A DNA stretch of 64,000 nucleotides, from the NCBI GenBank assembly GCA_034436555.1, contig DAOTUU010000003.1, positions 1-64,000 on the forward strand, given 5' to 3'. The notes beneath the pieces are model-generated. The model made no database searches. It was given only the letters and a program-made list of their open reading frames with translations, and was not told the DNA's origin. A program made the position numbers and the translations under genes. Positions 44,974-53,493 of the stretch are shown here, piece after piece (the first letter of the stretch is position 1; each line of letters begins with the position of its first letter). Source of the DNA: JAFMJV01 sp034436555 (lineage in GTDB: Bacteria > Chloroflexota > Limnocylindria > Limnocylindrales > CSP1-4).

Positions 44974-45756
44974 GTGATGCACGCCCCGCCCGATCCCACC
45001 CCGGCAGGCCGGGACGCCATCCGCCGGGCGCTCGTCACGGGCGCCTCGTCCGGGATCGGACGCGCCCTGGCGGAGCGGCTGCTGTCGGACGGCTGGGACG
45101 TCACGTGCCTCGTGCGCCGGGACGTCGCGCCGGCGGGCGCGTCGATCGTGCTGGGCGATGCCGCCGACCCGGTGGCCATCGGGCGGGCGGTGGCGGTGGC
45201 GGCACCGGAGGGTCGGCTGGACGCCCTCGTGTGCGCCGCAGGGGTGCCACCGAGCGGCCCCTGGGACGACCCCGACCACTGGCGCATGACCCTCGCGGTG
45301 GACCTGACCGCACCCTACGAGACGGCCCGGCTGGCCTGGCCGGCGCTGCGCGCGGCGCACGGCGCCGTGGTCCTCGTGGGCAGCATCGTGGGCGGTCACG
45401 AGGGATCCGCCCGGTCTCCGGCGTATGCGGCGGCGAAGGCCGGGCTCGAGGGGCTCGCCCGTTCCCTGGCCGTCATCGGCGGACCGGATGGGATCCGGGT
45501 CAACGCCCTCGCGCCGGGCGCCATCGCGACCGGGTTCGACCCAGCCGCATTCCCCCCCGACGACCGGCCGGACATTCCCCTGGGCCGCATGGGCACCGCG
45601 CGCGAGGTGGCCGCGGTGGCCGCGTTCCTGGTGTCGACCGAGGCGGCCTACGTGACGGGGGCGGTGTGGGTGGTGGATGGTGCGCGCACGGTGCTCTCCC
45701 CCTCGGCGGCGGCGGGCGCCGGAGCCAGGCGGGCCGCGGCGGTCGGCGACCCGTGA
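44974..45756 (+). CDS. Short-chain dehydrogenase/reductase
   Basis: The 260-residue enzyme has the NAD(P) motif VTGASSGIGRALAE, CAAG in VCAAGVPPSG, the catalytic YAAAK and a C-terminal GAVWVVDGARTV. The substrate is unknown. Start is GTG at 44974, next to the predicted transcription start. Its stop overlaps the Nudix start as GTGA. Confidence 0.9.
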   Translation: MMHAPPDPTPAGRDAIRRALVTGASSGIGRALAERLLSDGWDVTCLVRRDVAPAGASIVLGDAADPVAIGRAVAVAAPEGRLDALVCAAGVPPSGPWDDPDHWRMTLAVDLTAPYETARLAWPALRAAHGAVVLVGSIVGGHEGSARSPAYAAAKAGLEGLARSLAVIGGPDGIRVNALAPGAIATGFDPAAFPPDDRPDIPLGRMGTAREVAAVAAFLVSTEAAYVTGAVWVVDGARTVLSPSAAAGAGARRAAAVGDP

Positions 45757-46373
45757 GCGGCCCGGAGGTCGCGATCCCGGTGGGTCCATGGCGGCGCCAC
45801 TCGCGTCGCGAGGTCTACCGCAATCCCTGGCTGAGGCTGTGGCACGACGAGGTGTCACGCCCCGACGGCAGCCCCGGCATCTACGGCGTGGTCCACTTCG
45901 AGCACATCGCCGTGGGGGTGGTCGCCGTCGATGACATGGACCGCGTGGCGCTTGTGAGCCAGCACCGCTACACCCTGGACCACCTGTCCTGGGAGATCCC
46001 TGAGGGTGGCGCTCGCCGAGACGAGGATCCCCTCGAGGGCGCGCGGCGGGAGCTGCGCGAGGAGGTCGGCGCGACCGCGGTGACGTGGCGGCTGCTGGGC
46101 GTGTCGCACATCTCGAACTCGGTCACCGACGAGGTGGCGCATCTCTACCTCGCCACCGACCTGACCCTGGGCGCCCAGGACCTCGATGCGAGCGAGGACG
46201 ACCTGGCGGTCCGCTGGGAGCCCTTCGCAGACGTCGTCGCGATGTGTCGCGACGGACGCATCACCGACGCGATGAGCATCATCGCGGTCACCTGGGCCGC
46301 GCTCGACCGCGCGGCGGAGGGGGACCACGTTGACACCGTCCCGCGGGACCCGCTATCTTCCACGGCGACATGA
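45753..46373 (+). CDS. Nudix hydrolase (ADP-ribose pyrophosphatase type)
   Basis: The 206-residue protein has a complete Nudix box, GGARRDEDPLEGARRELREE continuing VGA, preceded by WEIPEG. The arrangement with RHSRREVYRNPWLRLWHDEV at the N-terminus matches ADP-ribose pyrophosphatases. The start overlaps the SDR stop. Its last 45 bp contain the promoter of the aromatic operon, and its stop overlaps the leader peptide start. Confidence 0.9.
   Translation: MSGPEVAIPVGPWRRHSRREVYRNPWLRLWHDEVSRPDGSPGIYGVVHFEHIAVGVVAVDDMDRVALVSQHRYTLDHLSWEIPEGGARRDEDPLEGARRELREEVGATAVTWRLLGVSHISNSVTDEVAHLYLATDLTLGAQDLDASEDDLAVRWEPFADVVAMCRDGRITDAMSIIAVTWAALDRAAEGDHVDTVPRDPLSSTAT
46330..46359 (+). promoter_or_regulatory. 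Promoter of the aromatic amino acid operon
   Basis: TTGACA (46330-46335) and TATCTT (46354-46359) are separated by 18 bp, the best housekeeping-type promoter in the window. It lies inside the 3' end of the Nudix gene. The predicted start falls about 3 bases before the leader peptide ATG. Confidence 0.75.
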
Positions 46374-46399
46374 CGTCCTCCTTCTGGTTTTACGCCTAG
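46370..46399 (+). CDS. Aromatic leader peptide MTSSFWFYA
   Basis: A nine-codon frame, Met-Thr-Ser-Ser-Phe-Trp-Phe-Tyr-Ala-stop, sits between the promoter and a strong intrinsic terminator upstream of aroF. Four consecutive codons call for all three aromatic amino acids (Phe, Trp, Phe, Tyr). This is the hallmark of a transcription attenuator in which a stalled ribosome senses charged tRNA levels. The ATG overlaps the Nudix stop as ATGA. The predicted mRNA 5' end is only a few nucleotides upstream, so translation would start on a nearly leaderless transcript. Confidence 0.85.
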   Translation: MTSSFWFYA

Positions 46400-46482
46400 C
46401 GGGTACGAGGCAGCCGAGCATCGCTCGGCAGCAAGACACCTCGTGCCCGCAACGCAGGCGCCGCAAGGCACCTGCGTTTTTT
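46400..46482 (+). terminator. Attenuator: anti-antiterminator helices and intrinsic terminator
   Basis: CGGGTACGAGG (46400-46410) pairs with CCTCGTGCCCG (46439-46449), and enclosed in it GCCGAGC/GCTCGGC forms a tight hairpin (46413-46429). The terminator is AACGCAGG (46451-46458) with CCTGCGTT (46471-46478) and an inner GCC/GGC, followed by TTTTTT. An alternative pairing of 46393-46403 with 46446-46460 would open the terminator stem. The final fold choice was not computed. Confidence 0.85.
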
Positions 46483-46551
46483 GTTCCCGTGGGAGCGAGG
46501 TGAGTGACGGGCCGGTTGGACGGCCGGTGAACACACAGGGATGGTGACCAG

Positions 46552-47922
46552 GTGATCGTGGTGATGCGGACCGGGGCTGACCGGTCGGAGATCGAGGCCG
46601 TGAAACAGGCGATCCGGGACGCCGGCCTGGAGCCCTACCCGGTCATCGGGGAGGAGCGCACCGTGATCGCGGTCGTGGGAGCGGACGACGAGCGCGCCCG
46701 TCCGCTCGTCATCGGCCTGTCCGGCGTGGAGCAGGTGATGGCGGTCAGCAAGCCCTACAAGCTGACCAGTCGGGAACACCATGCCGACCGGACCGTGGTG
46801 CGCGTCGGCGGCGCGGGCAGCACGCCCGTGAACATCGGGGCGGGCTCGCCGCTGGTGGTGATGGCGGGTCCCTGCGCGGTCGAGGGACGGGAGCAGATCC
46901 TGGCCACGGCGCGCTGGGTGAAGCGCGAGGGCGCCACGATGCTCCGGGGCGGCGCGTTCAAGCCGCGATCGTCCCCCTACTCGTTCCAGGGCCTGGGTGA
47001 GGAGGGCCTGCGGCTGCTGGCGGAGGCGCGCGAGGAGACGGGCCTGCCCGTCGTCACCGAGATCACGGACCCCGCGGACGTGCCGATGTTCGAGCGCTAC
47101 GTGGACATGCTCCAGGTCGGCGCCCGGAACATGGCCAACTTCGTGCTCCTGACCGCCTGCGGCAAGAGCAGCAAGCCGGTGCTCCTCAAGCGCGGTCTGT
47201 CATCGACCATCGAGGAGCTGCTGATGGCCGCGGAGTACATCCTGTCGGCCGGCAACCCGAACGTGGTGCTCGTGGAGCGGGGCATCCGGACCTACGAGAA
47301 GGCGACCCGCAACACGCTCGACCTGAACGCCGTGCCGGTGCTCAAGGACCTGACCCACCTGCCTGTGGTCGTGGACCCCTCGCATGGCACGGGCCATCGA
47401 CATCTGGTCCGGCCGATGGCCGTGGCGGGCGTCGCGGCGGGCGCCGACGGCCTCATCATCGAGGTCCACCCCGAGCCGCCCAAGGCCTGGTCGGACTCGG
47501 AGCAGTCGCTCTCGTTCCCGGAGTTCGGCGACCTGATGGACGACCTGCGACGGTTCGAGTACCTGCGCAACCCAACCTCCTCCACGAACCGTTCCACGAG
47601 CGCGCCGCCCGCCGAGCTGGAGCGCCTGCGCTCGCGCATCGATGACGTGGACGCACGGCTCGCGGCGCTGCTGGAGGAGCGCGCGGAGCTCTCGGTGGCG
47701 GTCCAGCACACCCGGCGACCGGACGACCATGGCCATGACGTGAGTCGCGAGCGAGCACTCCTGGCGCGGGCGGCGAACGTCGAGGGCGGCATCCTGACCG
47801 CCGAGGAGCGTGAGATGGTGTTCTCCGCGATGCTCCGCGCGCTCCGCTCGGCCCAGCGGCGCGAGGCGGCACGCGAGGCGGCCGCCCAGGGCAGCGTCAC
47901 GGCGGCCGGGACGCCCGCGTGA
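46552..47922 (+). CDS. aroF: DAHP synthase fused to chorismate mutase
   Basis: The 456-residue protein has an N-terminal ferredoxin-like regulatory domain (MIVVMRTGADRSEIEAVKQA). The type-I-beta DAHP synthase core follows (VMAGPCAVEGREQI, MLRGGAFKPR, VDPSHGTGHR). The C-terminal helical AroQ-type chorismate mutase begins ELERLRSRIDDVDARLAALL. It catalyses the first step of the shikimate pathway, and the mutase domain may also confer feedback sensing. The start is GTG at 46552. It is the first full gene behind the FWFY attenuator. Confidence 0.95.
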   Translation: MIVVMRTGADRSEIEAVKQAIRDAGLEPYPVIGEERTVIAVVGADDERARPLVIGLSGVEQVMAVSKPYKLTSREHHADRTVVRVGGAGSTPVNIGAGSPLVVMAGPCAVEGREQILATARWVKREGATMLRGGAFKPRSSPYSFQGLGEEGLRLLAEAREETGLPVVTEITDPADVPMFERYVDMLQVGARNMANFVLLTACGKSSKPVLLKRGLSSTIEELLMAAEYILSAGNPNVVLVERGIRTYEKATRNTLDLNAVPVLKDLTHLPVVVDPSHGTGHRHLVRPMAVAGVAAGADGLIIEVHPEPPKAWSDSEQSLSFPEFGDLMDDLRRFEYLRNPTSSTNRSTSAPPAELERLRSRIDDVDARLAALLEERAELSVAVQHTRRPDDHGHDVSRERALLARAANVEGGILTAEEREMVFSAMLRALRSAQRREAAREAAAQGSVTAAGTPA

Positions 47923-49364
47923 CCGACGCGACCGACCGATCCGACCGATCCGACCGTCCGGCGCACGACGTGCCGTCGCCCGCCGCAGCACCCGCCGGCG
48001 AGGGAGGCGCCGTCGCCGTGCGCATCGGTCGCGCGATGCGGCTGTCGGGCGCGCTCCGCCTGCCGGGCGACAAGTCCATCGGCCACCGGGCGCTCCTGTT
48101 CAACGCGCTCGCGGAGGGGGAGGCGCAGGTCACCACCTTCCGTCCGGGCGCCGACGTGCGCTCGTCCGCGGCGGCGCTGGAGCGGCTCGGCGCCGTGCGG
48201 AGCATCACCACGGCGGCCGATGGGACGGTGACCTACCAGGTGACGGGCGGCGGCGACGCGGCTGCCGCACGCCTCCCCGGCGGGGGTGGTGAGGTGCTCG
48301 ACTGCGGCAACTCGGGCACGACGATGCGCCTGTTCTCAGGCGCGTTGGCCGGGCGTCCCCGACCGGTGGAGCTGCGGGGCGACGCATCGCTCACGCGGCG
48401 GCCCATGGAGCGAGTCGCGGTGCCGCTGCGCCGCATGGGCGTGACCGTGGACACGCACGACGGACACGCGCCGCTGCGCATCCTGGGTGGTTCGACGCTG
48501 GCCGCCCTGCATCATGCGCTGCCTGTCGCGAGCGCCCAGGTGCTGGGCGCGGTGACGCTGGCCGCCCTCGCGGCCCAGGGCACCACCACCATCGACGTCC
48601 CCGGGCCCACCCGGGACCACACGGAGCGCCTCCTGTCCTGGATGGGCGTGCCCGTCTCGCGTGACGGACTGCGCACCACGGTCGAGGGGCCCGCCGGGAT
48701 GCGCGCCCGGTCGATCGCGGTGCCCGGTGACATCTCATCGGCGGGCACCTGGCTCGTGGCGGGCGCGGTCCATCCGTCCGCGGAGGTCGTCCTGCGGCAC
48801 GTGGCGCTGAACCCGACGCGGCTCGCCATCATCGAGGTGCTGCGTGCGATGGGCGCCCGGATCGAGGTCCACGGCGACCGGGACGCGGACGCGGGGCCGG
48901 AGCCCATCGGGGACCTCGTGGTCCGGGGTGGCCATCCGCTGCGCGCCGTCGCGCTGGACGGCGCGCGCGTCGCGGAGCTCATCGACGAGCTGCCGGTGCT
49001 CGCGATCGCGATGGCCGCGGCAGAGGGGACGAGCGAGGTGCGCGACGCCGCGGAGCTGCGGGTGAAGGAGTCGGATCGCATCGCGCTGATGGTCGCGGGC
49101 CTGCGCGCGATCGGCGTGGATGCGCAGGAGCTGCCCGACGGCTGGCGCATCCGGCGCGGGCCGCCCGTGGATGCGACCATCGCCACCGCGGGCGACCACC
49201 GGATCGCGATGGCCTTCGCCATCGCCGCCCTGGCTGGAATCGCCGGCACCGTGATCCTGGACGACGCCGCGTGCGTGGACGTCTCGTACCACGGGTTCTG
49301 GGACGATCTCGCCTCCATCGCCGGCGCGGATGCGCTGGAGCACCTGCCTGGAGTACCTGCATGA
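47919..49364 (+). CDS. aroA: 5-enolpyruvylshikimate-3-phosphate synthase
   Basis: The 481-residue enzyme has LRLPGDKSIGHRALLFNALA, the GNSGTTMRL motif and DISSAGTWLVAGA. It transfers enolpyruvyl to shikimate-3-phosphate. The first about 30 residues are a Thr-Asp-Arg-Ser repeat and a Pro-Ala linker not seen in typical AroA, encoded by tandem GACCGATCC units. The start is GTG overlapping the aroF stop as GTGA. Confidence 0.95.
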   Translation: MTDATDRSDRSDRPAHDVPSPAAAPAGEGGAVAVRIGRAMRLSGALRLPGDKSIGHRALLFNALAEGEAQVTTFRPGADVRSSAAALERLGAVRSITTAADGTVTYQVTGGGDAAAARLPGGGGEVLDCGNSGTTMRLFSGALAGRPRPVELRGDASLTRRPMERVAVPLRRMGVTVDTHDGHAPLRILGGSTLAALHHALPVASAQVLGAVTLAALAAQGTTTIDVPGPTRDHTERLLSWMGVPVSRDGLRTTVEGPAGMRARSIAVPGDISSAGTWLVAGAVHPSAEVVLRHVALNPTRLAIIEVLRAMGARIEVHGDRDADAGPEPIGDLVVRGGHPLRAVALDGARVAELIDELPVLAIAMAAAEGTSEVRDAAELRVKESDRIALMVAGLRAIGVDAQELPDGWRIRRGPPVDATIATAGDHRIAMAFAIAALAGIAGTVILDDAACVDVSYHGFWDDLASIAGADALEHLPGVPA

Positions 49365-50638
49365 ATCGCCTCCGCCTGCTCACCGCCGGTGAGTCCCACG
49401 GGCCCGGCATGAGCGGCATCCTCGAGGGGCTGCCCGCGGGGTTGCGCGTCGTCACCCGCGAGGTGGACCGGGACCTCGCCCGGCGCCAGCACGGCTACGG
49501 CTCCGGGCGCCGGATGCTCATCGAGAAGGATCGCGTCGAGTGGACCGCCGGTCTGCGCTTCGGGCGGACCCTCGGATCCCCCCTCGCCTTCAGCGTCGCG
49601 AACCGCGACTGGGTGAACTGGCAGGAGCGGATGTCGGTGGAGCCCATCCCCTCGGGCCGCACGCCGAGGGCCATCACGCTCGCGCGACCCGGTCATGTCG
49701 ATCTGGCGGGTGCCATCAAGTACGACACCGACGACATGCGGGATGTCCTCGAGCGCGCGTCGGCCAGATCGACCGCGCCGCGTGTCGCGGCGGGCGCCGT
49801 GGCGCGCCAGCTGCTCGCGGCATGCGGCATCACGGTCTGGAGCTTCTGCGACCAGCTGGGCCCCATCCGTGCGTTTCCTGATGCCCCCGACCCGCTCGTC
49901 GAGGTCCCGGCTGACTGGTGGAGGCGCGATCGCCGGGCATCGACGCCCCTGCGCTGCCCGGACGCCGCCGCCGAGGAGCTGATGCGCCGCGAGGTCGATG
50001 CCGCGATCGAGGCGGGGGACACCATCGGCGGCTCGTTCGTGGTGGTCGCCGAGGGGATGCCCATCGGCGTGGGCTCCAGCTCCGAGTGGGACACCCGCCT
50101 CGATGCCGCCCTGGCGGCGGCCGTCATGGGCATCCAGGCGGTCAAGGGCGTGGAGATCGGCCTCGGCTTCGGGGTCGTGGGGCGACGCGGGTCGGCGGTC
50201 CACGACGAGGTGGTCCCCGACGTCCCGAACTGGCGTCGGCGGACGAACCGCGCGGGCGGCCTGGAGGGAGGCATGACCAACGGCGCGCCGGTCGTCGTCC
50301 GGGCGGCCGTCAAGCCGGTCGCCACGCTGCGCAAGCCGCTGGACTCCGTGGACCTGCTCACGGGCCGGAGCGGCCGCGCTCACATCGAGCGGAGCGACGT
50401 CGCGATCCTGCCGCGCGCGGCGGTCGTGGGCGAGGCGATGGTCGCGCTGGCGCTCGCGGACCAGATGCTCCACACGTTCGGCGGCGACACGATGGGCGAC
50501 CTCCAGGCCGCCGTCCGCCGACGGCGCACCCGGTCCATGTGGCCACGCGGGGGTGCCCCGAAGGCGGCTCGGGACGTCACCGCGCTCCCCGACAACGCGG
50601 CCGCCGAGGCCACGCCGGTCGTGGGCGCGGACGCGTAG
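49361..50638 (+). CDS. aroC: Chorismate synthase
   Basis: The 425-residue FMN enzyme makes chorismate. Family signatures LLTAGESHGPGM, the histidine-rich start of RRQHGYGSGRRM and GGMTNGAPVVVRAAVKP are present. The C-terminus is somewhat longer than usual, with an Ala-rich tail. The ATG overlaps the aroA stop as ATGA. Confidence 0.96.
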   Translation: MNRLRLLTAGESHGPGMSGILEGLPAGLRVVTREVDRDLARRQHGYGSGRRMLIEKDRVEWTAGLRFGRTLGSPLAFSVANRDWVNWQERMSVEPIPSGRTPRAITLARPGHVDLAGAIKYDTDDMRDVLERASARSTAPRVAAGAVARQLLAACGITVWSFCDQLGPIRAFPDAPDPLVEVPADWWRRDRRASTPLRCPDAAAEELMRREVDAAIEAGDTIGGSFVVVAEGMPIGVGSSSEWDTRLDAALAAAVMGIQAVKGVEIGLGFGVVGRRGSAVHDEVVPDVPNWRRRTNRAGGLEGGMTNGAPVVVRAAVKPVATLRKPLDSVDLLTGRSGRAHIERSDVAILPRAAVVGEAMVALALADQMLHTFGGDTMGDLQAAVRRRRTRSMWPRGGAPKAARDVTALPDNAAAEATPVVGADA

Positions 50639-50658
50639 CGGCTCGACCGGACGCCTCG

Positions 50659-51444
50659 ATGACCACCCCGCTCAGGTTCCTGCTGATCGGTCACGGCATC
50701 GCCTACTCGGCATCGCCGGCCATGCAGGACGCCGGGTTCGCGGCCCTGGGGCTGCCACACCGCTACGCGCTCGCCGACGTGGCGCCCGATGACCTGGGCG
50801 CGGCCGTCGCCGCCCTCCGGGCTCCGGGAATCGGCGGCGCCAACGTGACCACGCCCCACAAGCTGGCGGTCGCGACGCTGTGCGACGGGCTGGCTGAGGA
50901 CGCCGCCCTGCTGGGGTCGGTCAACTGCGTCGTGCCCCGCGATGGCCGCCTGATCGGCCACAACACGGACCTGCCGGCGCTCGAGGCCGAGCTGGGGGCC
51001 CTGTGTCCCTCGGGCGCCGGTCGGACGGTGATCCTGGGCGGCGGGGGCGTGGGTCGCGCGGTGGAGCTGGCGCTGGCGCGGACGGGCGCGACACGGATCA
51101 CCCGGCTGCGGCGACGCGACGGGTCGTGGGCCCGGTTGGCGGACGAGCTCGCGGACGCCGACCTCGTGGTGAACGCCACTCCCGTCGGCACCGGCTCCGA
51201 CGAGACCCCCATCCCCGCGAGCCTGCTGCGCCGGGACCTCGCGGTGTATGACCTGGTCTATCGACCGAGTCCGACACGCCTGGTCCGCGATGCCCTCGCG
51301 ACGGGTGCGCCCGCCCGGGGCGGCGCGGGCATGCTCCTGGAGCAGGGTCGACGCTCGCTGGAGCTGTGGCTGGAGGTTCCGGCGCCGGTCGACGCGATGC
51401 GCGCGGGACTCCGATCGGCCCTGGGTGATGCGGCCGATGTCTGA
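50659..51444 (+). CDS. aroE: Shikimate dehydrogenase
   Basis: The 261-residue enzyme reduces 3-dehydroshikimate. It has IAYSASPAMQDAGFAALGL with the shikimate-binding serines, GANVTTPHK, and the NADP motif ILGGGGVGRAV followed by VVNATPVGTG. It starts at an ATG 20 bp after aroC and overlaps aroKB by 8 bp. Confidence 0.95.
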   Translation: MTTPLRFLLIGHGIAYSASPAMQDAGFAALGLPHRYALADVAPDDLGAAVAALRAPGIGGANVTTPHKLAVATLCDGLAEDAALLGSVNCVVPRDGRLIGHNTDLPALEAELGALCPSGAGRTVILGGGGVGRAVELALARTGATRITRLRRRDGSWARLADELADADLVVNATPVGTGSDETPIPASLLRRDLAVYDLVYRPSPTRLVRDALATGAPARGGAGMLLEQGRRSLELWLEVPAPVDAMRAGLRSALGDAADV

Positions 51445-53050
51445 CGCGATCGTGCTCGTGGGCCTGCCCGGCAGCGGCAAGAGCTCCGTGGGGCGACTGC
51501 TCGCGGCGCGCGAGGACAGGCCGTTCATCGACCTGGACGCACTCATCGAGGAGCGCGAGCAGGCCACGCCCGCGGCGCTCATCGAGCGCCACGGCGAACC
51601 GCGGTTCCGCGACCTGGAGTCCGCGGCGATCGTGGCGGCATGCGCCGTCGATCGAGCGGTCATCGCCACGGGCGGCGGTGCGGTCATCGATCCGCTCAAC
51701 CGCTGGACGCTGTGGGAGACGGGGACCGCCGTCTGGCTGGACGCCCCGGACGACGCGCTCATCGCCCGCCTGGCGGCGGACGCCGTGCCGCGCCCGCTGC
51801 TGCGCGGGGATGCCCTGGCGGCCCTGGCCACGACCCGCACCCGGCGCGAGGCCTTCTACCGGGCAGCGGACCTCCACATCAGCGCAGACGCCGATCCCGC
51901 CACGCTCGCGGCGCGCGTGGCGGACGGCGTCGCGGCCCTCTCCACCGGCCGAGCCGGTGGCCGGCGCCTGTTCGACGCCCGGGTGCGGCGGGACCATCCC
52001 ATGGGCCCGCGCGACGCCCAGGTGCTGCTGGGCCGTGAGCTGGACGGGGCCACCCTCCACGCGGCCATCGCCGCGCGCTCCACCGGGGCGCCGCTGGTCG
52101 TCGCGGATGAGCGCGCCGCGGACGCGCTGCCCGGGCTGATGGCCGCCCTCCCCGACGAGCGCCGGATCCTCATCCGGGCCGGCGAGCGCAACAAGCGGCT
52201 GCGAACCGCGGAGGCGCTGCTGGAGACCGCGGCCACCCTGGGCTGCGAGCGGGGCGATGCGTGGGTCGCGGTGGGCGGCGGCACGACCGGCGATCTGGTG
52301 GGGACGGCGGCGGCGCTCTACTTCCGCGGCGCGCCGCTCATCGGGGTGCCCACCACCTGGCTGGCCATGGCGGATGCGTCGATCGGCGGCAAGGTGGCCG
52401 TGGACCTGGCCGCCGCCAAGAACTCCGCCGGGGCGTTCTGGCCGCCGTCCGCGGTCATCGGGGACATCGCCTCGCTGCGCACGCTCGACCGGCAGCGGAT
52501 GCTCGACGGCATGGGCGAGAGCCTCAAGATGGGGCTCATCGGCGACCCCGCGGCCTGGGCGCTAGTGGAGACGCGCGGCCGGGCCGCCCTCGGCGACGAC
52601 GAGGCCGCCCGCTACGCCCTCGTGGAGCGGGCGGCGCGGCTGAAGCTGGAGATCGTGGACCGGGATCCGTTCGAGATGGGCGAGCGGCGCCAGCTGAACC
52701 TGGGCCACACGCTGGGTCACGCGCTGGAGATCGAGAGTCGCTATCGGCTGGCTCACGGCCAGGCCGTCGTGCTCGGCCTGCGGGCCGTGGCGCACATGGC
52801 CAGCGAGCGGGGCGCGGAGAGCGGCCTGGAGGAGCGCATCGACGAGGTCATCACCAGGCTGGGCTATGCCCGCAGACGTCGCTTCGACCCGGCGGTCGTG
52901 AAGGGCGCGCTTCGCGGCGACAAGAAGCGACACAAGGGCCGGCAGCGCTGGATCCTGCCGATGGCCGTGGGCAGGATGCAGGAGGTGGACGACGTGACGG
53001 ACGATGAGCTGGATCGCGCGATGCGCCACATCCACGCGGAGGCCGCGTGA
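51437..53050 (+). CDS. aroKB: Shikimate kinase fused to 3-dehydroquinate synthase
   Basis: The 537-residue protein joins two non-consecutive steps. Residues 1 to about 170 are shikimate kinase (LVGLPGSGKSSVGRLLA; FIDLDALIEE; ATGGGAV). After a short linker, residues from about 185 are dehydroquinate synthase (VGGGTTGDLVGTAAALYFRG; GHTLGHALEIE). The fusion is read in one frame. It starts at ATG 51437 inside the end of aroE. Confidence 0.96.
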   Translation: MSDAIVLVGLPGSGKSSVGRLLAAREDRPFIDLDALIEEREQATPAALIERHGEPRFRDLESAAIVAACAVDRAVIATGGGAVIDPLNRWTLWETGTAVWLDAPDDALIARLAADAVPRPLLRGDALAALATTRTRREAFYRAADLHISADADPATLAARVADGVAALSTGRAGGRRLFDARVRRDHPMGPRDAQVLLGRELDGATLHAAIAARSTGAPLVVADERAADALPGLMAALPDERRILIRAGERNKRLRTAEALLETAATLGCERGDAWVAVGGGTTGDLVGTAAALYFRGAPLIGVPTTWLAMADASIGGKVAVDLAAAKNSAGAFWPPSAVIGDIASLRTLDRQRMLDGMGESLKMGLIGDPAAWALVETRGRAALGDDEAARYALVERAARLKLEIVDRDPFEMGERRQLNLGHTLGHALEIESRYRLAHGQAVVLGLRAVAHMASERGAESGLEERIDEVITRLGYARRRRFDPAVVKGALRGDKKRHKGRQRWILPMAVGRMQEVDDVTDDELDRAMRHIHAEAA

Positions 53051-53493
53051 TGCGCATCCTCGTGCTCAACGGCCCGAATCTCGGCCGCCTGGGCCACCGC
53101 CAGCCGGAGATCTACGGCTCGACCACCCTCGCCGAGGTCGTGGCCGCCATCCGCGAGCGTGCCGCGGCCGGCGGCGCCAGCGTCGACGACCTCCAGTCCA
53201 ACCACGAGGGCGCGCTCATCGACCGCCTGGAGCAGCGCGACTACGACGCGCTGATCATCAACCCGGGCGGCCTCGCCCACACCAGCATCGTGCTCCACGA
53301 CGCGATCCTGGGCGCGGAGAAGCCCACCGTGGAGGTCCACATCAGCAACATCCGGGAGCGCGAGCCGTTCCGCCGCGTGAGCGTGGTGGAGCCGGCCGTC
53401 AGCCACACGATCATGGGGCGTGGCTGGCGCGGCTACCTGGATGCCGTCGATTGGCTGCTGGACCACACCAAGGACAAGGAACGCGCCCCATGA
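53050..53493 (+). CDS. aroQ: 3-dehydroquinate dehydratase, type II
   Basis: The 147-residue enzyme has the type II signatures LNGPNLGRLGHRQPEIYG, the INPGGLAHTSI segment and EVHISNIREREPFRR. It dehydrates 3-dehydroquinate. The ATG at 53050 overlaps the aroKB stop as TGATG; a GTG one codon earlier is possible. With its neighbours it completes the shikimate pathway. Confidence 0.95.
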   Translation: MRILVLNGPNLGRLGHRQPEIYGSTTLAEVVAAIRERAAAGGASVDDLQSNHEGALIDRLEQRDYDALIINPGGLAHTSIVLHDAILGAEKPTVEVHISNIREREPFRRVSVVEPAVSHTIMGRGWRGYLDAVDWLLDHTKDKERAP

